This document shows positions 7,432 to 16,598 of a stretch of DNA of 52,517 nt, one piece after another. The stretch comes from Deltaproteobacteria bacterium (GTDB taxonomy: Bacteria; Desulfobacterota; Deferrimicrobia; Deferrimicrobiales; Deferrimicrobiaceae), in NCBI GenBank assembly GCA_020346465.1, contig CP070783.1, positions 1,178,809 through 1,231,325 of the forward strand, read 5' to 3'. The translations under genes and the position numbers were made by a program. How positions within the stretch are numbered: the stretch's first letter is position 1; each line of letters starts with the position of its first letter. The notes under the pieces are model-generated. The model had not been told where the DNA came from. It did no database searches and was given only the letters and a program-made list of their open reading frames with translations.

Positions 7432-8667
7432 TCAGTCGTCATCGACCAGCGTTCCCGGCCGGATCCCCTTCTCCCCGTATTTCTCCCGGATCCGGTCCAC
7501 CGCCTCGTTGAGCTTCGCCGCACGCGCGGGATCCCGTTCCGGGGTCTGCCGCGAGGATGCGGTTGGCGGCTCCGGACGGTGGCCGAAGAGCAGGATCTGC
7601 CTCCACTCCTCCTCCCGCGCCCTCTCCTCTCCGAAGTTGGAAAGGTAGATCCCGAGGAGGCGGACCGGTCGCTTTCCGGCGTCCGTCCTTCCGAGAAGCG
7701 AAAGGGCATGGCGGAAGATCTCCCCCCCGTCGTCGGTCCCGCAGTTCAGGGTCGTTTCCCGCGTCACCAGCCGGAAGTCGGCGTATTTCACCTTCAGGGA
7801 GATCGTCCTTCCCTTCATCCCGTGACGGCGAAGCCTCGCCGCCACCCGCGTGGCGATCGCCAGGAGCTCCCTCCTCAGGTCGTCCGCCTCCAGGAGATCC
7901 TCGTCGTACGTGTCTTCCCGGCCCATCGACTTGATCTCCCGCTCCGTCTCCACCTCCCGGTCGTCCACTCCCCGGGAGAGCTGGAACAGGTGCAGGCCGT
8001 GCCTGCCGAACTTCCTCGCGAGCGTCTCCTGGGGGACCTTCCCCAGATCCCCGATGGTCCGCACCCCCATCTCCTCGAGGGTTCCGCGGGTCACCTCCCC
8101 CACGCCCCACAGTCTCCCGACCGGCAGGGGATCGAGGAATTCCATCTCCTTGCCGTGCGGAACGATCGTCAGCCCGTCGGGCTTGTCCAGATCGGATGCG
8201 ATCTTCGCGAGGAACTTGGAGGAAGCCACCCCCGCGGAGACGGAAAGGCCCGATTCGGACCGGACGAGCGCCTTGATCCTTTTGGCGATCTCCGCTCCGC
8301 TTCCGAACAGGCGGGCGCTCTCGGTCACGTCCAGGAACGCCTCGTCGAGGGAGAGGGGCTCCACGAGCGGGGTGAAGCGGCGGAAGATCTCGAAGATCCG
8401 GTCGGAGACCTCCTTGTACCGTTCCATGCGCACGGGCAGGAAGACGCCGTGGGGACACAGGCGCTTCGCCCGGGCCATCGGCAGGGCCGAGTGCACCCCG
8501 AACTTTCTCGCCTCGTAGGAGGCGGCGGAAACCACCCCCCGCTTCATCCCGCCCCCGACGATCACGGGCTTTCCTTTGAGGCCCGGGGCGTCCAGGACCT
8601 CCACGGAGGCGTAGAACGCATCCATGTCGAGGTGGATGATCTCTTTCCGGGCCGGTCCGTTCTTCAT
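7432..8667 (-). CDS. dinB: DNA polymerase IV (Y family)
   Basis: A 411-residue Y-family translesion polymerase. The palm carries DMDAFYASVE (Asp14, Asp16) and the catalytic SLDEAFLDVT (Asp108, Glu109). A helix-hairpin-helix thumb region (PVGRLWGVGEVTRGTLEEMG) and the little-finger domain follow. Pol IV extends damaged or misaligned primer ends without proofreading. A beta-clamp-binding peptide would be near the end; the tail RPGTLVDDD after GIRPG could serve but is not a clear match. The gene closes the lipA-containing run, 28 bases after the THUMP gene. No LexA box is evident because there is little upstream space. Confidence 0.95.
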   Translation of the reverse strand: MKNGPARKEIIHLDMDAFYASVEVLDAPGLKGKPVIVGGGMKRGVVSAASYEARKFGVHSALPMARAKRLCPHGVFLPVRMERYKEVSDRIFEIFRRFTPLVEPLSLDEAFLDVTESARLFGSGAEIAKRIKALVRSESGLSVSAGVASSKFLAKIASDLDKPDGLTIVPHGKEMEFLDPLPVGRLWGVGEVTRGTLEEMGVRTIGDLGKVPQETLARKFGRHGLHLFQLSRGVDDREVETEREIKSMGREDTYDEDLLEADDLRRELLAIATRVAARLRRHGMKGRTISLKVKYADFRLVTRETTLNCGTDDGGEIFRHALSLLGRTDAGKRPVRLLGIYLSNFGEERAREEEWRQILLFGHRPEPPTASSRQTPERDPARAAKLNEAVDRIREKYGEKGIRPGTLVDDD

Positions 8668-8695
8668 AGGGCAGATTGTATCGTCGATCGCACGG

Positions 8696-9232
8696 TTACG
8701 GAACTTTCAGGAAAGGGAACCTCTCGATCTCCTCCCGCAAGATGATCCCCACACCGCCCACATCCCCGAACGTCTCCACAGCGACGACGCAGCGAAACTC
8801 CTTGAAGTCGATCCGGGAGGCCTTCCCATTCGCCTCGTGCAGGGCGATGATCCGGCCGCCCATCTCCTTCTCCACCTCCGGCGTCGGGATCTCCCCTTTG
8901 TGCCCCCGGCGCTCGAGGCGCACGTAGAAAGGGCCGGGTGGAACGCGGTCGGCGATCCCGTCGATCACCACGCCCAGACTCTCGCGGAAGGTCTCGAGGG
9001 TGAAGGAGAAGACCTCGTCGATCGGGATGACGCGGCGGACGTACCGCCAGAGCGGGTCCCGAACCTCCCGCCCCTTCCGGATCTCCTCGAGGAACCGGGG
9101 CCGCTCCTCCAGATGGCCGACCAGTACGTCGCGGAACCCCATCGAGTGGAACCTCCCGAAGAATTTCAGCTCCTTGATCGCGCCCCTCTCGCCGTTGCGG
9201 CGGCAGGTGACGACGACGTTCCAGGGCTCCAT
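8696..9232 (-). CDS. Stand-alone THUMP-domain protein
   Basis: A 178-residue protein starting at ATG 9232, directly after the lipA stop. Its C-terminal half fits a THUMP domain, an RNA-binding fold of tRNA-modifying enzymes: GPFYVRLERRGHKGEIPTPE, then IDFKEFRCVVAVETFGD with the typical strand VVAVET, and a closing segment GIILREEIERFPFLKV. The N-terminal 90 residues (WNVVVTCRRNGERGAIKEL...) resemble the archaeal/eukaryotic Tan1-type partner region. No methyltransferase or thiolase domain is attached, so it may act as an RNA-binding subunit, as Tan1 does for tRNA acetylation. That role is inference; the domain call is fairly firm. Confidence 0.7.
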   Translation of the reverse strand: MEPWNVVVTCRRNGERGAIKELKFFGRFHSMGFRDVLVGHLEERPRFLEEIRKGREVRDPLWRYVRRVIPIDEVFSFTLETFRESLGVVIDGIADRVPPGPFYVRLERRGHKGEIPTPEVEKEMGGRIIALHEANGKASRIDFKEFRCVVAVETFGDVGGVGIILREEIERFPFLKVP

Positions 9233-10084
9233 CTATCCCCCCGCCCGGTAGGAGCTGCGGACCAGAGGAGCGGAAGCCACCCGGGGGAACCCGATCCTCC
9301 GTGCGGCCGCCGCCAGCTCCTCGAACGCCTCGGGGGGCAGGTACTCGCGGACTCTCGGGTGGTATCGCGAAGGGGCGAGGTACTGCCCCACGGTGACCGA
9401 CCGGCAGCCCGCGGCGAAGAGGTCCTCCAGCACGGAAACCACCTCCTCCCTCGTCTCCCCGAATCCGACCATCAGGCCGGACTTGAGGGCGAGCCCGGGG
9501 TCCATTCCGCGGGCCCGGGCCAGAAGGCGGAGAGATCTTTCGTAGGACGCCCGGGGGCGGACCTCCGGGTAGAGCCGCGGGACGGTCTCCACGTTGTGGG
9601 CGAGGATGTCCGGGTGCGTCTCCACCACCTTCGCGAGGGCGTTTCCGTCGCCCGCAAAATCCGGCACGAGGAGTTCCACGGCAGGAGGGGGCGACAACGC
9701 CCGAAGGTCCCCGACGACCCGCGCGAACTGCCCGGCGCCGCCGTCGGCGAGATCGTCCCTCGTCACGGAGGTCACGACCACATGCCGCCAGCGGAGTTCG
9801 GACGCCGCGGCCGCGACCCGGGCCGGCTCGGCGGGGTCGGGAGGAGACGGAATTCCGGAGGCGACGCTGCAGAACGCGCATCCCCGGGAGCAGACGTCCC
9901 CCAGGATGAGGACGGTCGCGGTTCCCTCGCCCCAGCACTCCCCGACGTTCGGGCAGCGCGCCTCCCGGCACACGGTCACCAGGCCGTGCCTGCGGAGGGT
10001 TTCCGCCACAAGCGAGACGTTTTCCCCGGACGGGGCGCGGACCGTAAGCCATGGAGGCCGTTCCGAAGGCGCCGCCCCGCTCAC
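9233..10084 (-). CDS. lipA: Lipoyl synthase
   Basis: A 283-residue radical-SAM enzyme that inserts two sulfurs into protein-bound octanoyl groups to make the lipoyl cofactor. Both clusters are visible: the auxiliary CREARCPNVGEC (Cys39, Cys44, Cys50) and the radical-SAM CSRGCAFC (Cys65, Cys69, Cys72). The C-terminal RSSY serine ligand motif is also present. I chose GTG 10084, which overlaps the lipB stop as GTGA and has GGGGG upstream; longer frames run backward through lipB. It lies just downstream of two 2-oxoacid dehydrogenase E2 genes whose lipoyl domains are its substrates. Confidence 0.96.
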   Translation of the reverse strand: MSGAAPSERPPWLTVRAPSGENVSLVAETLRRHGLVTVCREARCPNVGECWGEGTATVLILGDVCSRGCAFCSVASGIPSPPDPAEPARVAAAASELRWRHVVVTSVTRDDLADGGAGQFARVVGDLRALSPPPAVELLVPDFAGDGNALAKVVETHPDILAHNVETVPRLYPEVRPRASYERSLRLLARARGMDPGLALKSGLMVGFGETREEVVSVLEDLFAAGCRSVTVGQYLAPSRYHPRVREYLPPEAFEELAAAARRIGFPRVASAPLVRSSYRAGG

Positions 10085-10707
10085 GAGAACCCCCGGATGT
10101 GCCGGCCGCACGAGTCGGCCACCCGTTCGCGGATCTCTTCCATCGGGAACTCCCTCCCCGTCATCTCGGCCATCGAGGTCGCCTCGAACCCCTTCAACCC
10201 GCACAGGTGGATCCGGCGGAAGTAGGAAAGATCCGTATTCACGTTGAGCGCGAAGCCGTGGTAGGTGACCCATTTCCTGACGCCCACGCCGATGGAGGCG
10301 ATCTTCTTCCCCTGCGCCCACACGCCGGTGAGCCCCTCGACCCGCCGGGAAGGGATGCCGAACGCGCCCAAGGCCTCGATCAGGGCGGACTCGAGGCTCC
10401 GGACGAACCGGTGCACGTCGGGCCGCGCCAGAAGGACGATCGGGTACCCGACGAGCTGCCCGGGGCCGTGGTACGTCACGTCTCCCCCGCGGCCGACACG
10501 CTCCACGGGGATTCCCTCCCGGGTAAGGGCCTCCGGGGCCGCAAGCAGGTTGGCCGGGTTGCCCGCCCGCCCGAACGTGTAGACGTGGGGGTGGGTAAGC
10601 AAAAGAAGGGTGTCCATCGCATCCCCCGCCGCCCGGCGGTCGACGAAGGAGAGCTGCAGGTCGAGCGCCCGCCTGTACTCCATGCAGCCGAGCCAGACGG
10701 TCTCCAC
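10081..10707 (-). CDS. lipB: Octanoyl-ACP:protein octanoyltransferase
   Basis: A 208-residue transferase moving octanoate from acyl carrier protein to lipoyl domains, the first step of lipoate synthesis. It shows RVGRGGDVTYHGPGQLVGYPI, the lysine in WAQGKKIASIG (Lys134/135) and the catalytic cysteine in HLCGLKGFEATSM (Cys169). Start GTG 10707 has GGGGAG upstream. It follows the E2 gene by 12 bases and overlaps lipA by four, so transport of the lipoylation genes with their target complexes is built into the operon. Confidence 0.96.
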   Translation of the reverse strand: METVWLGCMEYRRALDLQLSFVDRRAAGDAMDTLLLLTHPHVYTFGRAGNPANLLAAPEALTREGIPVERVGRGGDVTYHGPGQLVGYPIVLLARPDVHRFVRSLESALIEALGAFGIPSRRVEGLTGVWAQGKKIASIGVGVRKWVTYHGFALNVNTDLSYFRRIHLCGLKGFEATSMAEMTGREFPMEEIRERVADSCGRHIRGFS

Positions 10708-10719
10708 GGCGTCACTCCC

Positions 10720-12048
10720 CTACAGGCGGAACTCCCCCGCCTCGAGGATCTCCCGGACGCGGAAGAGGAAGCTGTTCCCGGCCACGCCGTCGACGACCCG
10801 GTGGTCGTACCCCAGGCACAGGTACATCATGGGGCGGATGACGATCGCGTCCTCGCCGCGCGCCTCGACCACCACCGGCCGCTTGACGATCTGCCCCATC
10901 CGCAGGATGCCGACCTGGGGCTGGTTGATGATCGGCGTCCCGAAAAGATTCCCCTTGAGCCCGGGATTGCTGACGGTGAAGGTTCCGCCGGCGAGCTCGT
11001 CCGGGAGGATCTTCTTCGCCTCGGCCCTCGCCGCGAGGTCCTCGACGGCCTTGGCAAGGCCGAGAAGCGACTTCTCGTCCGCGTTGCGGATGACGGGAAC
11101 GATCAGTCCCCTCTCCGTGTCCACGGCGACGCCGATGTGGATCGCCTTCTTGAGGACCGTGCTCTCCCCGACCACCTGGGCGTTCAGGACGGGGAACTCC
11201 CGGATCGCCTCGATCGCCGCCCAGATGACGAAGGGGAGATAGGTGAGGGAGACCCCTTCCTTCTTCTTCGCGGCCCGGAACGCCACAACCCTGTGCATGT
11301 CCACCTCGGCGAAGGTGTGGACGTGCGGGGAGGTGCGTTTGCTCATCACCATGTGCTCGGCGATCATCTTCCGGATCGGGGTGAAGGGGATCACCCGGTC
11401 CCCCTCCGGCGTAACCTTCTCCCCGGGAGCCGGGGGTGGCTTCTCACCGGGCGCCGGCGGAGCCGGGGCGGGTTTCCTTTTCGGCGGCGGAGCCGGAACG
11501 GCCTCTCTCCCCCCGCGGGCAAGGTACTCCTCGACGTCCTTCTTGGTCACCCGGCCGTCGATCCCCGTCCCCGGAATCTGCGAGATGGCAAGGTCGTACT
11601 CCGCGGCCATCTTCGCCACCACCGGGGAGATGCGCACCCTCGGCCCTTCCCTTTCCGGAGGAGCCGGAGCAGGTTTCGGGGCCTCCTTCGGGGGCTCCTC
11701 GCGGGGTGCAGCCGGGATGGGCGGGGCCGTCTTCCGGGCCATCGCCCCCGGGAACCCCTCCTCCTCCTCGTCCCACTTCTCGGGAGGCGGGGGCGGCGCC
11801 GCGGCCTCCTTCTCCGTCTCGATCCGGCAGAGGATCTCCTGGATGGGAACCGTATCTCCCTCCTTGGCGAGGATCTCGACGATCCTGCCCGCCTCGGGGG
11901 AAGGGATCTCGGCATCCACCTTGTCGGTAGAGATCTCGAGGAGCGGCTGGTCCCGTCCCACGGTGTCCCCGACCTTCACCAGCCACTTGACCACGACCCC
12001 CTCGACCACGCTCTCCCCGAGCTGGGGCATGACGACGTCTACGCGCAT
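10720..12048 (-). CDS. 2-oxoacid dehydrogenase E2 (dihydrolipoamide acyltransferase), complex A
   Basis: A 442-residue E2 subunit. The N-terminal lipoyl domain (1-80) has the modified lysine in ISTDKVDAEI (Lys43). A Pro/Ala linker follows, then the E1/E3-binding domain near 135-175 (RISPVVAKMAAEYDL...GRVTKKDVEEYL), a second Pro-rich linker and the catalytic domain ending with DHRVVDG, the acyltransfer histidine motif. Start ATG 12048 has GAGGAGAAACC ahead; upstream in-frame sequence belongs to the E1 beta gene. It transfers the acyl group from E1 to CoA. With its E1 genes just upstream it forms complex A, which looks pyruvate- or acetoin-like, though the substrate is not certain. Confidence 0.93.
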   Translation of the reverse strand: MRVDVVMPQLGESVVEGVVVKWLVKVGDTVGRDQPLLEISTDKVDAEIPSPEAGRIVEILAKEGDTVPIQEILCRIETEKEAAAPPPPPEKWDEEEEGFPGAMARKTAPPIPAAPREEPPKEAPKPAPAPPEREGPRVRISPVVAKMAAEYDLAISQIPGTGIDGRVTKKDVEEYLARGGREAVPAPPPKRKPAPAPPAPGEKPPPAPGEKVTPEGDRVIPFTPIRKMIAEHMVMSKRTSPHVHTFAEVDMHRVVAFRAAKKKEGVSLTYLPFVIWAAIEAIREFPVLNAQVVGESTVLKKAIHIGVAVDTERGLIVPVIRNADEKSLLGLAKAVEDLAARAEAKKILPDELAGGTFTVSNPGLKGNLFGTPIINQPQVGILRMGQIVKRPVVVEARGEDAIVIRPMMYLCLGYDHRVVDGVAGNSFLFRVREILEAGEFRL

Positions 12049-12062
12049 CGGTTTCTCCTCTT

Positions 12063-13037
12063 TCAATAGGCGGCGATCTTCCGGATCGCCTCCGTCACCT
12101 TCTCCTGGTTCGGAATGATGTACTCCTCCATGGGCCCCGCGAAGGCGTTGTGCGTGTCCTTCGAAGCGAGCCGCATCACCGGCCCGTCGAGGACCTCGAA
12201 GAGCTCCTCGGCGATGCGCGCCGCGATCTCCCCTCCGATCCCGCCCGTGAGCCTTGCCTCGTGGATGATGAGCGCCTTCCCTGTCTTCTTGACCGACTCC
12301 CGGATCGTCTTCCAGTCGAGGGGATGCAGCGTGCGCAGGTCGATGACCTCGATGTCGATCTCGGACGCCATGTCTCTCGCAGCCTTCATCACCGCGTGCA
12401 CCGGCGACCCGTAGGTGATGACGGAGACGTCCCGCCCCTCCTTCCGGAGGGCCGCCTTCCCGATCGGCACGATGTAGTCGTCCGCGGGGATCTCCTCCTT
12501 GATCCGCCGGTAGAGGAACTTGTGCTCGAGGTAGATCACGGGGTCGTCGTCGCGGATGGCGGCCTTGAGCAGCCCCTTGGCGTCGTAGGCGGTCGCGGGT
12601 ACCACGACCTTCAGTCCCGGCACGTGGGTGAACCACGCTTCCGGGTTCTGGGAGTGGTAGAGCCCCCCGTGGACGCCGGCTCCGCACGGCCCCCGGATGA
12701 CGATGGGGCAGGAGGTCTGCCCGCCGTGCCGGTACCGGAGCGTCGCGGCCATGTTGACGATCTGGTCGAACCCGCACGAGATGAAGTCGACGAACTGCAT
12801 CTCCAGGATCGGTCGCATCCCCTGGATCGCGAGCCCCACGCCGGCCCCGACGATGAGGGTCTCCGAGATGGGGGTGTCAACCACCCGTTCGGAGCCGAAC
12901 CGCTCCAGCAGCCCTTCGCTTGCCTTGAACGCGCCGCCCAGGATCCCCACGTCCTCCCCGAGGAGCATCACGGTCTCGTCCCTTTCCATCTCCTCGTGCA
13001 TCGCCTGGTTGATCGACTGGATGTAGGTCACCAGCAT
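12063..13037 (-). CDS. 2-oxoacid dehydrogenase E1 beta subunit, complex A
   Basis: A 324-residue transketolase-like beta subunit of a thiamine-diphosphate E1. Visible blocks are VMLLGEDVGILGGAFKASEG, the glutamate region DTPISETLIVGAGVGLA that activates the thiazolium, and the C-terminal transketolase domain. It forms an alpha2beta2 heterotetramer with the gene immediately upstream (three-base gap) and decarboxylates a 2-oxoacid. About half of its residues match the other E1 beta at 16833-17807 by eye, so the two complexes are clearly distinct. Start ATG 13037 is a plain choice at the operon junction. Confidence 0.93.
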   Translation of the reverse strand: MLVTYIQSINQAMHEEMERDETVMLLGEDVGILGGAFKASEGLLERFGSERVVDTPISETLIVGAGVGLAIQGMRPILEMQFVDFISCGFDQIVNMAATLRYRHGGQTSCPIVIRGPCGAGVHGGLYHSQNPEAWFTHVPGLKVVVPATAYDAKGLLKAAIRDDDPVIYLEHKFLYRRIKEEIPADDYIVPIGKAALRKEGRDVSVITYGSPVHAVMKAARDMASEIDIEVIDLRTLHPLDWKTIRESVKKTGKALIIHEARLTGGIGGEIAARIAEELFEVLDGPVMRLASKDTHNAFAGPMEEYIIPNQEKVTEAIRKIAAY

Positions 13038-13040
13038 CGT

Positions 13041-14012
13041 CTATCCCTCCGTGATCGGGGTGGCGTACAGGTCTTCCATCGCCTCCGGCCCTTCCGGGAC
13101 CGGGCTCGCCTCGGCGAACGCCACCGCGTCGTCGACGATCTTCTTCACCTTCCCTCCCACCTCCTCCCGGATCGCGGCGATGTCGTACTTCCTCTTCTGG
13201 AGGTAGACCTCCCACCGCTCGACCGGATCGCGGCTCTCCCAGGTGATCAGCTCCTCTTGGCTGCGGTACGTCGCACGGTCGTGCTCGGAGTGCCCGTGGT
13301 AGCGGTACGTCTTGCACTCGAGAAAGGTCGGCCCTTCCCCCGCCCGGGCCCGTTCGATCGCCTTCCGGGCCGCCTTCATCACGGAGTGGAGATCGTTCCC
13401 CGAGCAGACATCCCCCTTGAAGCCGTACCCGACGGCCCGGTCCGACACGTCCTCGACCGCGAACTGCAGTTCGTTCGGCGTGGAATACGCGTAGAAGTTG
13501 TTCTCGCAGAGGAAGACGACGGGGAGCTTGTAGATCCCGGCGAAGTTCATCGCCTCGTGCACGTCCCCCCGGCTGCTCGCCCCCTCCCCGAAAAAGGCGA
13601 TCGCCACCCGGTCCTCCCTCCGGATCTTGAACTTGTACGCCGTTCCCGCCGCAACGGGGAGGGTGGAGCCGAGCATCGACGTGGCGCCGAAGATGCAGTT
13701 CGAGAAATCGCCCCCGTGGAGGAAGGAGTCCTTCCCCTTGGAGAAGCCGTCGCGCCTGCCGAAGATCTGGGCCATCAGACGGTTCGGGTCCGCCCCCTTG
13801 ACGAGGAAGGCGCCGAGGTCGCGGTGCAGAGGGAAGATCCAGTCGTCGGGCCGCAGTTCGTGGCAGACCCCCACGACCACAGCCTCCTGCCCCTTTCCGG
13901 AGTAGACCCCGCCCTGGATCTTCCCCTGCTTGTCCAGGGTCGAAATCCGGTCCTCGAACTCCCGGATGAGGCGAAGCCAGAAATAGAGTTCCCTCTCCTT
14001 TTGCTCGGTCAT
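13041..14012 (-). CDS. 2-oxoacid dehydrogenase E1 alpha subunit, complex A
   Basis: A 323-residue ThDP-binding alpha subunit. The ThDP/Mg motif is visible as FFGEGASSRGDVHEAMNFAG followed by PVVFLCENNFYAYSTP, and the phosphorylation-loop region as YRYHGHSEHDRATYRS. The substrate-side segment GKDSFLHGGDFSN resembles the GGSMH stretch of pyruvate and acetoin dehydrogenase E1 alpha rather than the branched-chain type, so complex A is more likely a pyruvate/acetoin-like enzyme. That assignment is inference. It sits 19 bases after lpd, which serves both complexes. Confidence 0.92.
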   Translation of the reverse strand: MTEQKERELYFWLRLIREFEDRISTLDKQGKIQGGVYSGKGQEAVVVGVCHELRPDDWIFPLHRDLGAFLVKGADPNRLMAQIFGRRDGFSKGKDSFLHGGDFSNCIFGATSMLGSTLPVAAGTAYKFKIRREDRVAIAFFGEGASSRGDVHEAMNFAGIYKLPVVFLCENNFYAYSTPNELQFAVEDVSDRAVGYGFKGDVCSGNDLHSVMKAARKAIERARAGEGPTFLECKTYRYHGHSEHDRATYRSQEELITWESRDPVERWEVYLQKRKYDIAAIREEVGGKVKKIVDDAVAFAEASPVPEGPEAMEDLYATPITEG

Positions 14013-14031
14013 GGCCCCTCCGCGTGACCCG

Positions 14032-15402
14032 TCAGATGTCGATCGCCTCGCCGCCCAGCATCAGCGCCGCCTCCCGGATCGCCTCCGGAAGGGTCGGGTG
14101 GGCGTGGACGGTCCGGCCGATTTCGTGAAACGTCGCCTCGAGCGTGCGGGCCAGACCGATCTCGGCGATGAGGTCCGACGCGCCGTGTCCTATTATATGG
14201 CACCCGATGACTTCTCCGTACCGTTCCTCTGCCACCATCTTCACGAACCCCTCCGTGTGCCCCGACGCCACCGCACGCCCCAGCGCCGTGAAGGGGAACT
14301 TCGCCACCTGGACCGGAATCCCCCTCTTCTTCGCCTCCTCCTCCGAGAGGCCCACCGTCGCCACCTCGGGCTGGCAGAAGACGCAGGCCGGGATCTTGTC
14401 GCGATCCGGGGGACGGGTCTCGTGCCCCGCGATGATCTCCGCCGCGGCCACTCCCTCCGCGGAGGCCTCGTGGGCCAGAAGCATCCCCCCGATGATGTCC
14501 CCGATCGCATAGATGGACGGGCACGCCGTCCGGAAGGAGCCGTCCACCTCGATATACCCTTTCCCCAGCTTCACGCCGCACGCTTCGAGGCCGAGCCCCT
14601 CCGTCAGCGGCTTTCTCCCCACGGCGACCAGGAACTTCTCGGCCGGGAGCTTCTCCTCTTTTCCCCCCGTTGCTACGGTCAGCGTTCCCGCCGCCTTGTC
14701 CAGCCCCTTCGCCGGGGCACCGGTCATCACCCGGATTCCCTGTTTCCGGAACGACTTCTCCAGCTCCTTCGCCACCTCCCGGTCCGTGCGGGGGAGGAGC
14801 TGATCCTCCATCTCGACGACCGTCACCTCGGCGCCGAAGGTCCGGTAGATGTAGGCGAACTCGACCCCCACCGCGCCTCCGCCGAGAACGACGACGGAGC
14901 CCGGCATCTCCTCCTGCGCCAGCGCGTCGTCGCTCGTGAGGACCGTCTTCCCGTCCGGCTCGATGCCGGGGAGCCCGCGCACCGCCGTCCCCACGGCGAC
15001 GAGGATCTTCTCCGCGCCGATCTCCTCCTCGCCCGCCCTGACCGTCGTGGGAGATGTGACCACGGCGTTTGCCGCGATCAGCTCGACCTTGTTCTTCCGG
15101 AAGAGGAAGCCCACTCCCTTGGACATCCGCTCGGCCACCTTTCGGCTCCGCCGGATGACCTCCCGGTAGTCGACCGAGAGCCCTTTCACGACGATGCCGT
15201 AGGCCGCGGCCTCTTTCATCTCCTGGTACAGGCCGGCGCTCTTCAGGATCGCCTTGGAGGGGATGCACCCCCAGTTCACGCAGACGCCCCCGGGCCGGTC
15301 CCTCTCCACCACCGCCACCCGGAGGCCGAGCTGCGCCGCACGGATCGCGGCGACGTACCCGCCCGGTCCCGCGCCGATCACGATCAGGTCGAAGTTCTTC
15401 AT
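14032..15402 (-). CDS. lpd: Dihydrolipoamide dehydrogenase (E3)
   Basis: A 456-residue flavoprotein that reoxidises E2-bound dihydrolipoamide with NAD. The FAD motif VIGAGPGGYVAA is at 8-19, the redox disulfide GGVCVNWGCIPSKA at Cys41/Cys46, the NAD-binding VVLGGGAVGVEFA in the middle and the C-terminal dimer interface HAHPTLPEA with the active-site His-Glu pair. Start ATG 15402 overlaps the E2 stop by four bases (ATGA). It is the only E3 gene in the run and lies between the two complexes, so it very probably serves both. Confidence 0.96.
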   Translation of the reverse strand: MKNFDLIVIGAGPGGYVAAIRAAQLGLRVAVVERDRPGGVCVNWGCIPSKAILKSAGLYQEMKEAAAYGIVVKGLSVDYREVIRRSRKVAERMSKGVGFLFRKNKVELIAANAVVTSPTTVRAGEEEIGAEKILVAVGTAVRGLPGIEPDGKTVLTSDDALAQEEMPGSVVVLGGGAVGVEFAYIYRTFGAEVTVVEMEDQLLPRTDREVAKELEKSFRKQGIRVMTGAPAKGLDKAAGTLTVATGGKEEKLPAEKFLVAVGRKPLTEGLGLEACGVKLGKGYIEVDGSFRTACPSIYAIGDIIGGMLLAHEASAEGVAAAEIIAGHETRPPDRDKIPACVFCQPEVATVGLSEEEAKKRGIPVQVAKFPFTALGRAVASGHTEGFVKMVAEERYGEVIGCHIIGHGASDLIAEIGLARTLEATFHEIGRTVHAHPTLPEAIREAALMLGGEAIDI

Positions 15403-16583
15403 CGTTTTCCTCGCTTCGCATTCAGCGATTCGATCTGCAGGAGAACGTCGTTCAGGAAGCGGGTCGCTGTCCCGCCATCGATCAGGCGATGGTCGAACGA
15501 CAGGCTCAGATATGCCATGTCCCGCGCAACGATCTCCCCGTCCCGGACTACCGGGCGGCGCACGACCTTGTGCACCCCCAGTATCGCCGCCTCGGGGACG
15601 TTGATCACGGGATAGCTGAACAACCCCCCGATCGACCCGATACTCGTTACCGTGAACGTGCTCCCGGAAAGGTCGGACAGGGGGAGCGTCCCGTTGCGTG
15701 CCCCCTGCGAAAGCCGCTCGATCTCCCGGGCGAGCTCCACGATCGTTTTTTCCCCCGCGTCGCGGATGACCGGCACGACGAGTCCGTCCTCCATGTCCAC
15801 GGCCACGCCGATGTCGTACCGCTTCTTCCGCACGATCTCGCCGCGGGCCTCGTCGAGAGACGCATTCATCGCCGGATGGGTGCGCAGCGCCGTGACGACC
15901 GCCTGGACGATGAACGGCAGGATCGTGATCTTCACCCCTTCCTTCGCCCCGATTTCCCGCAAGGACTCCCGCATCGCGAGGAGGTTCGAGACGTCCGCCT
16001 CGTCGACCAGAAGGGCGTGGGGAATCGTCGACTTGGAAAGGACCATTTTCTTTGCGGCCATTCTGCGCTTTCCCCGGAAGGGGATGCGCTCCTCCGCAGC
16101 CGTGGTCGAGGAGGGGGCGGCCGGGGCGGAGGCCCGGCGGACATCCTCCTCGGTCACGCGCCCTTGCGGGCCCGTCCCGGAAACGGTCGCAATGTCCACT
16201 CCGAAATCCTTTGCCAGCTTGCGGACGGCAGGGGTGGCAAGGACATCCCCTGTGCGAGGGCGGGGCGCGGCACCTTCCGGCGGCGCGATGTCCGGGGGCT
16301 TCGGCTCCCCCCCCGCTTTTCCTTCTGCGCGCAAGGGTCCCGGCCCGGCCACCTCGATGACGGCGAGGACCGCCCCCACCGGGACGACCTGTCCCGGCTG
16401 CGCCACGATCTTCGCCAAGACACCGGTCACGGGGGAGGGCATCTCCATCGCCGCCTTGTCGGTCAGAATCTCGACCAGGAGGTCATCTTCCTTGATCGGC
16501 GCTCCCTCGGCCACCAGCCAGCGGACGATTTCGCCCTCCGCCACCCCCTCGCCGATGTCGGGAAGCCGAAGCTCGAACTCCAC
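15399..16583 (-). CDS. 2-oxoacid dehydrogenase E2, complex B (branched-chain type)
   Basis: A 394-residue E2 with a lipoyl domain (lysine in ILTDKAAMEM, Lys43), a short linker, an E3-binding domain near 110-150 (LATPAVRKLAKDFGVDI...GRVTEEDVRRA) and a catalytic domain with SFDHRLIDGG near the end. The lipoyl-loop DKAAMEMPSP and the E3-binding domain resemble branched-chain E2 proteins. It follows the branched-chain-type E1 genes, separated only by a decayed aldehyde dehydrogenase. It overlaps lpd by four bases, so translation is coupled. Confidence 0.92.
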   Translation of the reverse strand: MEFELRLPDIGEGVAEGEIVRWLVAEGAPIKEDDLLVEILTDKAAMEMPSPVTGVLAKIVAQPGQVVPVGAVLAVIEVAGPGPLRAEGKAGGEPKPPDIAPPEGAAPRPRTGDVLATPAVRKLAKDFGVDIATVSGTGPQGRVTEEDVRRASAPAAPSSTTAAEERIPFRGKRRMAAKKMVLSKSTIPHALLVDEADVSNLLAMRESLREIGAKEGVKITILPFIVQAVVTALRTHPAMNASLDEARGEIVRKKRYDIGVAVDMEDGLVVPVIRDAGEKTIVELAREIERLSQGARNGTLPLSDLSGSTFTVTSIGSIGGLFSYPVINVPEAAILGVHKVVRRPVVRDGEIVARDMAYLSLSFDHRLIDGGTATRFLNDVLLQIESLNAKRGKR

Positions 16584-16598
16584 CCGGAGAACTCCCTC

